Shown here: piece after piece, positions 44,044-49,870 of the stretch
Numbering within the stretch: position 1 is the first letter of the stretch
Layout of the letters: each line of letters opens with the position of its first letter
Assembly: GCF_000222605.1 (NCBI RefSeq)
Contig: NZ_AFWF01000143.1
Location: forward strand, 1-49,870
From: Vibrio ichthyoenteri ATCC 700023
GTDB lineage: Bacteria; Pseudomonadota; Gammaproteobacteria; Enterobacterales; Vibrionaceae
Length of the DNA: 49,870 nt
Reading direction: 5' to 3'
Notes under the pieces: model-generated
The model's input: the letters and a program-made list of their open reading frames with translations, nothing else
Told to the model about the DNA's origin: nothing
Database searches by the model: none
Position numbers and translations under genes: made by a program

Positions 44044-44476
44044 AACACTCGTATACCTGTTTGGCTCGTTTGGTAAATGAACTCACCATATTACCGGTCA
44101 ACTCATTGAATATTTTACCAAAAGCAATTTCAATCATCTTACTCGAAAACTCAAATTCAAGCTTGAGTTCAACTTTGCAGGCTTGCTCATCTAACGGGGT
44201 AAAGAACCAGCCGCCTTTTAAGGTTTTAAACGGGCCATCAACCAAGTTCATTAGGATCGCCTCCCCCGCCACTAACTCATTAGAAGTGGTGAAGGTTTTG
44301 CTTATGCCAGCTTTAGATACATCGACAGAAGCAACCATACCCGATGCACTGGTTTCTAGAACGCGCGATCCAGAGCAGCCGGGCAAAAACTCTGGATAAC
44401 GGGCCACATCGTTCACCAGATCAAACATCTGCTCTGCACTAAATGATACCAACGCAGAACGGCTGACTTGCTTCAT
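44033..44476 (-). CDS. ratA: START-domain protein RatA (ribosome association toxin family)
   Basis: 147-residue member of the polyketide cyclase/START family, related to mitochondrial Coq10. E. coli RatA was described as a toxin that blocks 70S assembly; a role in ubiquinone function is also proposed for the family. Signatures: [25 protein letters not shown] and [19 protein letters not shown]. The start has an excellent GAGGAG, 5 nt from ATG. Located beside smpB as in E. coli. Confidence 0.93.
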   Translation of the reverse strand: MKQVSRSALVSFSAEQMFDLVNDVARYPEFLPGCSGSRVLETSASGMVASVDVSKAGISKTFTTSNELVAGEAILMNLVDGPFKTLKGGWFFTPLDEQACKVELKLEFEFSSKMIEIAFGKIFNELTGNMVSSFTKRAKQVYECYEY

Positions 44477-44594
44477 ATAATCTCCTCAAGGCGAACATTC
44501 AAAACGTATGCTCGTAGCAATTTTACTTTTATTTGCGGTAAGCGCAAATAAAGGGATATGCTAACCCCGCTGTGCACCGTATAATGCAGCTATT

Positions 44595-45080
44595 ATGGCA
44601 AAGAAAAAAACAAATCAAAAAGCGGGTAGCAATACCATCGCGCTTAACAAGAAAGCTCGCCACGAATACTTCATTGATGATGAAATTGAAGCTGGCTTGG
44701 AGCTACAAGGCTGGGAAGTGAAAGCCCTTCGCCAAGGTAAAGCCAATATCGCAGAAAGCTATGTGTTTATGCGTAACGGTGAAGCCTTTGTCAGCGGAAT
44801 GACGATCACTCCTCTTAATCAAGCATCGACTCACGTTGTCGCGAATCCTACTCGCGTTCGTAAGCTCCTAATGAGCCGCCGTGAACTCGACAACCTAACT
44901 GGCAGAATCAACCGTGAAGGTATGACTTTGGCGGCACTCGCACTTTACTGGTCTCACTCTTGGGTGAAATTTAAGATCGGCGTGGCCAAAGGTAAAAAAC
45001 TTCATGACAAACGTACTGATCAAAAAGAAAAAGATTGGGCTCGTGAGAAATCGCGCGTAATGAAGAGCTCATTGCGTTAA
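44595..45080 (+). CDS. smpB: SsrA-binding protein SmpB
   Basis: Binds the tRNA-like domain of tmRNA and brings it to stalled ribosomes for trans-translation. 161 residues (E. coli 160). [38 protein letters not shown] and [15 protein letters not shown]-like residues ([20 protein letters not shown]) mark the family; the basic C-terminal tail needed in the decoding centre is complete. Its RNA partner ssrA is 66 nt downstream. Confidence 0.97.
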   Translation: MAKKKTNQKAGSNTIALNKKARHEYFIDDEIEAGLELQGWEVKALRQGKANIAESYVFMRNGEAFVSGMTITPLNQASTHVVANPTRVRKLLMSRRELDNLTGRINREGMTLAALALYWSHSWVKFKIGVAKGKKLHDKRTDQKEKDWAREKSRVMKSSLR

Positions 45081-45146
45081 ACTTGACCACTTAGACGCAG
45101 AGTACTAGACAGGCTGAGCTTTTCTGATACTATGCATCAAACACTT

Positions 45147-45514
45147 GGGGCTGATTTAGGATTCGACGGGAATTCAGAAGTCTGAGGTGCATGCCGAGGT
45201 GCGGTAGGCCTCGTTAATAAACCGCAAAAAAATAGTCGCAAACGACGAAAACTACGCACTAGCAGCTTAATAACCTGCCAAGAGCCTCTTTGCCCTAGCT
45301 TCCGCTTGTAAGACGGGGAACAACAAAGAGTCAAACCCAAACTAGCTAGATCGGATTCTCCCGCCTGAGAGATGAAGTTCGAATTATAATTCAGGATAGC
45401 CATTTACTAGCGTGTCGGTTCGCAGGTGGGTGGTGAAATTAAAGATCGACTAAGCATGTAGTACCAATGATGAAAGGTTTTCGGACGCGGGTTCAACTCC
45501 CGCCAGCTCCACCA
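45147..45514 (+). ncRNA. ssrA: tmRNA (SsrA)
   Basis: 368 nt from GGGGCTGATTTAGGATTCGA to CGCCAGCTCCACCA. The ends pair as a tRNA-like acceptor (GGGGCTG with CAGCTCC) with T-arm GGGTTCAACTCCC and an encoded CCA. The reading frame at 45238-45270 encodes the tag ANDENYALAA then TAA, the same tag as in E. coli. Its 3' end is the integration site of the island that begins with the adjacent integrase. Confidence 0.98.
45490..45514 (+). other. inferred attachment site at the ssrA 3' end
   Basis: P4-type integrases beside ssrA normally recombine in the 3' end of the gene, leaving it intact. The exact core cannot be defined because the other island junction, where it should be repeated, is outside the window. 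Confidence 0.6.
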
Positions 45515-45526
45515 ATTCATTGAATT

Positions 45527-45551
45527 AAGACGTCCCAGGACGTCTTTTTTT
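45527..45551 (+). terminator. terminator of ssrA
   Basis: AAGACGTCC-ca-GGACGTCTT followed by seven T, 12 nt after the tmRNA CCA. Confidence 0.9.
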
Positions 45552-45592
45552 ATGCCTGTAAGAGCCAAAAATCAATAACTTAGCATCCATTA

Positions 45593-45677
45593 AGGTTCCA
45601 GAGTGTTTCATGACATCTTTGACTTTTAGGAACCGTTGTAGGAACCTAGGATTTGTGTTCCTCACTTTTGGTTCCTA
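45593..45677. repeat. cluster of GGTTCC/GGAACC motifs before the integrase
   Basis: TAGGAACC occurs at 45627-45634 and 45639-45646, its reverse complement GGTTCCTA at 45670-45677, and shorter forms at 45593-45599 (AGGTTCC) and 45657-45662 (GTTCCT). Five related motifs lie in 85 nt between ssrA and the integrase start; they look like arm-type integrase sites or an operator. Confidence 0.65.
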
Positions 45678-45680
45678 AAC

Positions 45681-46919
45681 ATGCCGAGACAAACAAAACA
45701 GCTATCCGCTACGGAAGTCAAAAACGCTAAGCCGAAAGAAAAAGAGTATTACCTAGTAGATGGTCAAGGATTGAAACTACGAGTTTTACCTAGTGGCTCT
45801 AAACAGTGGCAACTCAATTACTATCGCCCTATAAGTGGAAAGCGCGCCAACCTAAGCCTAGGTAGATATCCTGACATTTCTCTTGTACAAGCAAGAAAAA
45901 GCTCTCTTTTAGCAAAAGAGCTGATCGCACAAGGTATTGATCCTCAAGAAGAACGAAAAAGACAACAACAAGCCCATAAAGAAATTCACGAGCACACATT
46001 CTTGAATGTCACTACTAAATGGTTTGAAATCAAAAAAGACTCGGTTACACCGGATTATGCCGTCGATATTTGGCGATCACTTGATTTGCATATCTTCCCG
46101 CATATTGCAGATAAACCAGTTAAAACGATTACTGCACCAGACATCATTGAGCTCCTAAAACCAATAGAAGCCAAAGGAAGTTTAGAAACCGTGAAGCGCT
46201 TAGCTCAAAGACTCAATGAAGTGATGAACTTCGCGACGAACTGTGGGCTTATCCAAGCTAACCCACTCTCAGGCATTCGCGCTGCTTTCAAAAAGCCAAA
46301 AAAAGAAAATATGGCGGCTCTGGCACCCGCAGAGCTGCCTGAACTAATGGGCGCGATTGCCAATGCCAGTATCAAGCGAACTACGCGTTGTTTAATTGAG
46401 TGGCAACTGCATACAATGACACGCCCTGCGGAAGCATCTGGTGCTCGATGGGATGAAGTTGATTGGGAAGAGAAAGTTTGGACCATTCCCGCTGAGAGAA
46501 TGAAAAAAAGAAGAGAGCATCGCATCCCGCTCACTGAGCAGATGCTGGCACTATTAGAAGTAATGAAGCCTATAAGCGGTCATCGCGATTTTGTTTTTCC
46601 GTCAGATAGAGACCCTAAAAAGCCCTGCAATAGCCAAACAGCAAATATGGCACTGAAACGTATGGGTTTTGCTGGTCGACTGGTAAGCCACGGCTTGCGA
46701 TCACTAGCTAGCACCACACTCAACGAACAAGGCTTTGAACCTGACTTGGTGGAATCGGCATTGGCTCACGTGGATGATAACCAGGTTCGAAGTGCCTACA
46801 ACCGTACTGACTACCTTGAACGCAGAAAGCCAATGATGTGCTGGTGGAGCGGGCATATCGAAGAGGCCGCCAAGGGCAGCCTCTCTGTCACTGGAACTAA
46901 ACAATTGAGAGTAATTTAA
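45681..46919 (+). CDS. P4-type tyrosine integrase of an ssrA-located island
   Basis: Site-specific recombinase of 412 residues. Order: N-terminal DUF4102 arm-binding domain (residues 5-90; GQGLKLRVLPSGSKQWQLNY, LSLGRYPDISLVQAR), core-binding domain (105-205) and catalytic domain from about 212. Catalytic residues are visible: R248 (HTMTRPAEA), H337 and R340 (SHGLR), H363 (LAHVDDN) and nucleophile Y373 (AYNRTDY). It begins 166 nt after ssrA with only a weak ribosome-binding site, as common for integrases. Complete, so probably active. Its stop overlaps the convergent kwaB stop by 4 nt. Vibrio ssrA is a known island site (V. cholerae VPI-1). Confidence 0.96.
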   Translation: MPRQTKQLSATEVKNAKPKEKEYYLVDGQGLKLRVLPSGSKQWQLNYYRPISGKRANLSLGRYPDISLVQARKSSLLAKELIAQGIDPQEERKRQQQAHKEIHEHTFLNVTTKWFEIKKDSVTPDYAVDIWRSLDLHIFPHIADKPVKTITAPDIIELLKPIEAKGSLETVKRLAQRLNEVMNFATNCGLIQANPLSGIRAAFKKPKKENMAALAPAELPELMGAIANASIKRTTRCLIEWQLHTMTRPAEASGARWDEVDWEEKVWTIPAERMKKRREHRIPLTEQMLALLEVMKPISGHRDFVFPSDRDPKKPCNSQTANMALKRMGFAGRLVSHGLRSLASTTLNEQGFEPDLVESALAHVDDNQVRSAYNRTDYLERRKPMMCWWSGHIEEAAKGSLSVTGTKQLRVI

Positions 46920-47749
46920 TCCATCGACTGAACTGAGTTTGCTAAACGCCTTTCTTTACTGAGAGGCGTTGTATAAAAACGCTGTTCAATACCATAAAGT
47001 AGATATTTCAATTCATCATCCGTTTTGATTTCAAACTTTCCATTATCTGTATCAAAACGCAACTTTTGATTACAGTAGCTGTGAATATATGAAAGCATCT
47101 GATCGCGCTCTTCTGGCTCCATTGCGTTCAATGTATCCATTGCTAGAGCAATACGCTTTCTATTCGGTTTTGATACCTTAGCCAAGTTATAATCGTCAGC
47201 TAATTCAATAAAGTCTTCTTCCAAAAACTGCTCAACCTCTTGATCCGTAGCTTCTTTATAAAGGACATCTATTCCCTTAAAAATGCTAGAAATCGTCGCG
47301 AGGTTAGTAAAAATGAGCGTATCTGATTGAGTAAAATAAATTGCATCAGGTTCGGAATTGATAACCAAACGATTTGCATCCTTCTCAATTGTTGCGGCTT
47401 CTCCAAAGACAAGTGTTTTGCGACGAATAAATAGTGATGGCGTAACCTTCTGAAAGTAAAAGTCTCCACCTTGAACTGAAAAAACAAAGCCAATCTTCCC
47501 AAACTGCTCTTTTTTCAGATCGTCATAATCCTTAGAGTCAAATTGAGACTTTAGCAAATCAAGGCAAAATACTTTTTGGCTGAATCCTTCAACTTTGAAC
47601 CAAGCATCCTCATCCAAGTTGTGATCTGGGTCATAAGGTACACAGGTAGCAACATCTAATTGAATCTCATCAAACAAGCCATTATTGGATATAAGCTTAA
47701 AATAAGGCTTCTTACGTAAGCCTTTAACCTTCGCCAGCACGTGATCCAT
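46916..47749 (-). CDS. kwaB: Kiwa anti-phage protein KwaB (DUF4868-like)
   Basis: 277-residue soluble protein from the ATG at 47747-47749, which has GAGGTG 5 nt upstream; the frame is open 21 codons further but those lie in the kwaA gene. The middle region YFQKVTPSLFIRRKTLVFGE, then SEPDAIYFTQSDTLIFTN and FEx-like ISSIFKGID, fits DUF4868, the domain of KwaB. In Kiwa, KwaB is a DNA-binding effector that works with membrane-bound KwaA against injected phage DNA (known for the system). Its start overlaps kwaA by 26 nt. Assignment rests on recall of the family plus the partner gene. Confidence 0.75.
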   Translation of the reverse strand: MDHVLAKVKGLRKKPYFKLISNNGLFDEIQLDVATCVPYDPDHNLDEDAWFKVEGFSQKVFCLDLLKSQFDSKDYDDLKKEQFGKIGFVFSVQGGDFYFQKVTPSLFIRRKTLVFGEAATIEKDANRLVINSEPDAIYFTQSDTLIFTNLATISSIFKGIDVLYKEATDQEVEQFLEEDFIELADDYNLAKVSKPNRKRIALAMDTLNAMEPEERDQMLSYIHSYCNQKLRFDTDNGKFEIKTDDELKYLLYGIEQRFYTTPLSKERRLANSVQSMD

Positions 47750-48299
47750 TGCCACCTCGTTCGATAAACGTGTAATTGTTAATTCGGTTTGCCACTGGGA
47801 CATCCACCTCAACAGGATTCTTGTATTTATATCTACTTATCAAGAAGATATATGTTCCATTCTTTGTATTGATATTGTAGAACTCAAAACCAAAAAGCAA
47901 GAATAATGGGTTAAAATACAAAGCTTGCGATAGAAATGTGAACACAAACAAGACTCCATACACAAACCAAAGTGTTTCCCAGTTGCCAACACTCAACGCG
48001 ACGAAAAAGTAACCGAGATAGCTTGGAAGGAAGCTATTATTTGCATGCTCAATGCTGCTAATTTCTTGTGGTTTAAAATCATCCTGACCTAGCAAAGAGC
48101 TCAGCAAGATACTAAATCCCGTCAATAAAACGGGAACCAAAAAGTACCCTACATACGACAAAAAATTAGGCATCTCAGCTAAAAATGGACATTGGGGGTA
48201 AAAATAACCCAAGGTATACGTTTTCTGTACTAAGAAGATTATCACTAACAATGACGTAGCATTGAACGTCAACAACAGGCGATATATTGTATTTATCAT
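47724..48299 (-). CDS. kwaA: Kiwa anti-phage membrane protein KwaA
   Basis: 191 residues from the ATG at 48297-48299 with AAGGA 7 nt upstream (a TTG two codons earlier is less likely). Four hydrophobic segments: about residues 9-25, 46-70, 92-108 and 112-145 (the last may be two short ones), then a cytosolic tail ending in ERGGNGSRAGEG. This agrees with KwaA, a four-TM sensor of phage attack in the Kiwa system. First gene of the operon; kwaB follows with a 26-nt overlap. AT-rich compared with the core genes, as expected for an acquired island. Confidence 0.75.
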   Translation of the reverse strand: MINTIYRLLLTFNATSLLVIIFLVQKTYTLGYFYPQCPFLAEMPNFLSYVGYFLVPVLLTGFSILLSSLLGQDDFKPQEISSIEHANNSFLPSYLGYFFVALSVGNWETLWFVYGVLFVFTFLSQALYFNPLFLLFGFEFYNINTKNGTYIFLISRYKYKNPVEVDVPVANRINNYTFIERGGNGSRAGEG

Positions 48300-48506
48300 T
48301 ATCAATCCTTAGTTTTTCTGTTGATGGCGACATACATAAAACTTTCCAATTAATTTTATGTGTAATGCTTCATCGCATTTTACTCTAACCAGCTTTCAAT
48401 TTCTGATAGCCAGATTGAAATACTCAATGAATTTAGTGCATTGTTGACGTTTGCGAGATACCTGCACAAACAAACTATCTTTTGGATTAAATGCTTGGGA
48501 GCATAT
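48300..48506. promoter_or_regulatory. kwaA upstream region with two inverted repeats
   Basis: The Kiwa promoter must lie here. CATAAAA (48335-48341) faces TTTTATG (48354-48360), and TTTCAAT (48394-48400) faces ATTGAAA (48414-48420). Either could be an operator. I could not fix -35/-10 boxes. Confidence 0.35.
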
Positions 48507-48540
48507 AAAAAAAAAAGACCGCAATGAGGCAGTCTCTTTT
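48507..48540 (-). terminator. terminator of darTG
   Basis: On the minus strand GACTGC-ctcatt-GCGGTC (one G-T pair) is followed by ten T; 54 nt after the darG stop. It separates darTG from kwaAB. Confidence 0.8.
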
Positions 48541-48593
48541 GTAAAGCAGGCAACTAAGACGTTGTATATAGCGACATCACTATGGGTAAGGTA

Positions 48594-49634
48594 TTAAGCA
48601 CTCAACCAATGCTGATTGCTTAGAACCTTCTCTGCGATAGAAATTTGCCGTGGCGTGAATTGCTGCTTTCTCGCATTCCAAGAGTGAACACCTTCAATTA
48701 CCTGATCAGTATTTCTCGCTTGCTCATACCTGTTTAACCAATGGACTGTTGCAAGAAGCTCTAGGCCCTGAGGTGACTCAAAGCCTTCTACCAATCGAGA
48801 TACCTTTTCAAATCTCTCACGAGTATCGGGGTGCTGTTCTAAATATGCTTGTGCTTCTTTGATTGCACCTGGTACTAACTGAAGTACTTTATCTGGCGCA
48901 TCACCACCATCTGAATAACCAGAAACAAAATGTCCTTCAATCGCATTCAACACATGGCGTAAATTCTGCGCATAAGGTCCATAGTGTGCTTTTTGATATT
49001 TCAAACGCAATGGTTCGCCTGCTTCTTGCATGAAATATAAAAGCTTATGCACCTCAAGTAATGACACCGACGGGTCGAGCAAACCTTTCAGGTAGCGCTG
49101 CATCAGCTCTATCAATACCGCTCTACCCGCGGTCATCTTTGGCACTTCTTTCTGCCTTGCTATTCTGTCGTTTTGAGGGGCTCCTGATGGCTCATAAAGC
49201 AATACTTGGACATCAGTTAGCGGCTTCATCGCTGCTTCGATTTTTTCACGCACCACCAGCCAATCAAGCCCGCCTAAGCCTGCACCTAATGGAGGAATAG
49301 CAATAGATTTGATGCCCAGATGTTGTATGTCTTCCACCAATGCTGCTAAGCCAGATTCGATATCTTCAATTCGGCTTGCACCGCGCCAATGACGCTTGGT
49401 TGGGAAGTTCACAATGAAACGCGGATTCGCCAATTGCCCAGTTTCGAAGATAAACATTTTGCCAGGCTGAACGTCTTTACTTTTACAAGCTACCTCATAA
49501 GCCTTGAAATTATCAGGCCACGCTTTCTTGAACTGCAAAGCAATACCACGCCCCATCACACCGACGCAGTTGACTGTATTTACAATAGCTTCTGCATCAG
49601 CGCGAAGTATGTCACCACGAGTAATTTCGATCAT
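48594..49634 (-). CDS. darG: DarG, DNA ADP-ribosyl glycohydrolase antitoxin
   Basis: 346 residues. The macro domain covers 1-155: IVNTVNCVGVMGRGIALQFK binds ADP-ribose, NFPTKRHW places a lysine at residue 80 like the catalytic lysine reported for DarG, and AIPPLGAGLGGLDW completes the site. It removes ADP-ribose from thymidines modified by DarT. The C-terminal half (from about 168) includes VHKLLYFMQEAG and KAHYGPYAQNL, which resemble DUF4065/Panacea-type antitoxin domains and may bind DarT directly. GAGGAGG overlaps the darT stop, 8 nt before the ATG, so translation is coupled to darT. Confidence 0.92.
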   Translation of the reverse strand: MIEITRGDILRADAEAIVNTVNCVGVMGRGIALQFKKAWPDNFKAYEVACKSKDVQPGKMFIFETGQLANPRFIVNFPTKRHWRGASRIEDIESGLAALVEDIQHLGIKSIAIPPLGAGLGGLDWLVVREKIEAAMKPLTDVQVLLYEPSGAPQNDRIARQKEVPKMTAGRAVLIELMQRYLKGLLDPSVSLLEVHKLLYFMQEAGEPLRLKYQKAHYGPYAQNLRHVLNAIEGHFVSGYSDGGDAPDKVLQLVPGAIKEAQAYLEQHPDTRERFEKVSRLVEGFESPQGLELLATVHWLNRYEQARNTDQVIEGVHSWNARKQQFTPRQISIAEKVLSNQHWLSA

Positions 49635-49647
49635 ATCTACGGCCTCC

Positions 49648-49870
49648 TCAGTAATACCAGTTAGAGTTAATTGTAACAGGTGGTCTGTGCGCTGCCATTT
49701 GCAACGTGTTGACTACCTGCTGATGAATAAGTGGAGATTGGACAATGATCTCTTCGACTAAATGCCAAGGAAAACTTTGCTCAATAAGAAACTCAGCTTG
49801 CTTTCCTTCCTTACAACCTTGCCACTGTCTCGCATAAATTGCAGGCCAATCCAACTCATGTAACTGAGCC
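49648..49870 (-). CDS. darT: DarT, DNA ADP-ribosyltransferase toxin (3' part, cut by window edge)
   Basis: The frame is open to the last base of the window and encodes the C-terminal ~73 residues, ending AHRPPVTINSNWYY. FLIEQSFPWHLVEEI and VVNTLQ are typical of DarT (DUF4433), which ADP-ribosylates thymidine in single-stranded DNA. The catalytic NAD-binding part lies beyond the window, so activity cannot be judged. 13 nt before darG, the normal toxin-antitoxin order. Confidence 0.85.
   Translation of the reverse strand, partial: AQLHELDWPAIYARQWQGCKEGKQAEFLIEQSFPWHLVEEIIVQSPLIHQQVVNTLQMAAHRPPVTINSNWYY

Noticed and set aside
45137-45403. 88-codon frame on the minus strand of ssrA
   Set aside because: It is antisense to the tmRNA; the RNA structure explains the sequence.
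46205-46534. 109-codon frame antisense to the integrase
   Set aside because: Shadow of a recognised gene, without a start signal.
45514-49870. Second attachment repeat of the ssrA 3' end inside the window
   Set aside because: I found no copy of the tmRNA 3' end after the integrase, so the island boundary must lie beyond the window.

Overview
The window looks like about 50 kb of chromosome from a Vibrio species (Gammaproteobacteria). The order grpE / dnaK-dnaJ / minor pilins / recN-bamE / ratA-rnfH / smpB-ssrA, an EIICB-type NagE without an IIA domain, DUF3622 and DUF3149 small proteins, and an integrase directly after the tmRNA gene all fit Vibrio. No rRNA, CRISPR array or transposase gene was seen.

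Layout. 1-8.1 kb: glnS, then the GlcNAc regulon (nagE facing nagA-nagC across a 484-nt control region with a CRP site and two candidate NagC operators), then a Kef-type cation/proton antiporter. 8.3-13.5 kb: asnB, a POT peptide transporter, a TraB/GumN-like exported protein, tRNA-Pro(UGG), and a 46-residue DUF3149 membrane protein. 13.6-20 kb: smrA, rluF, upp facing purM-purN with a PurR box, then a run of small conserved proteins (YebE-like, YaeP, DUF4250, DUF3622). 20.3-28.6 kb: purL facing mltF with a second PurR box, an unrecognised 44-residue very basic protein, tadA and a CNNM/CBS-domain protein. 28.7-33.1 kb: an AbgT transporter and a minor-pilin cluster (fimT-pilW-pilX-pilV, with pilE divergent) of the DNA-uptake pilus type. 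33.2-41 kb: dnaJ, dnaK, a four-helix-bundle gene between inverted repeats, a dicarboxylate/amino-acid symporter, grpE and nadK; dnaK and grpE each have a sigma-32-type promoter with the same 13-nt spacer. 41.4-45.5 kb: recN with two LexA boxes, bamE, rnfH-ratA, smpB and ssrA (tmRNA).

Accessory region. At the 3' end of ssrA the core genome gives way to an integrated island: a P4-type tyrosine integrase, then on the opposite strand a two-gene Kiwa-type phage-defence operon (kwaA, four-TM membrane protein; kwaB, DUF4868-like), then a DarTG DNA ADP-ribosylation toxin-antitoxin pair (darG complete, darT cut by the window edge). The distal island end is outside the window.

Repeats. A purine/pyrimidine-skewed low-complexity sequence (AGAAGCGAGA on one strand, TCTCGCTTCT on the other) fills five intergenic tracts: after rluF, between purN and yebE, on both sides of the four-helix-bundle gene, and between nadK and recN. 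In the last it forms a tandem array with a 102-103 bp period that carries a degenerate ATTCCC/GGGAAT hairpin in each unit. This family and the defence island are the two parts that ordinary housekeeping content does not explain.
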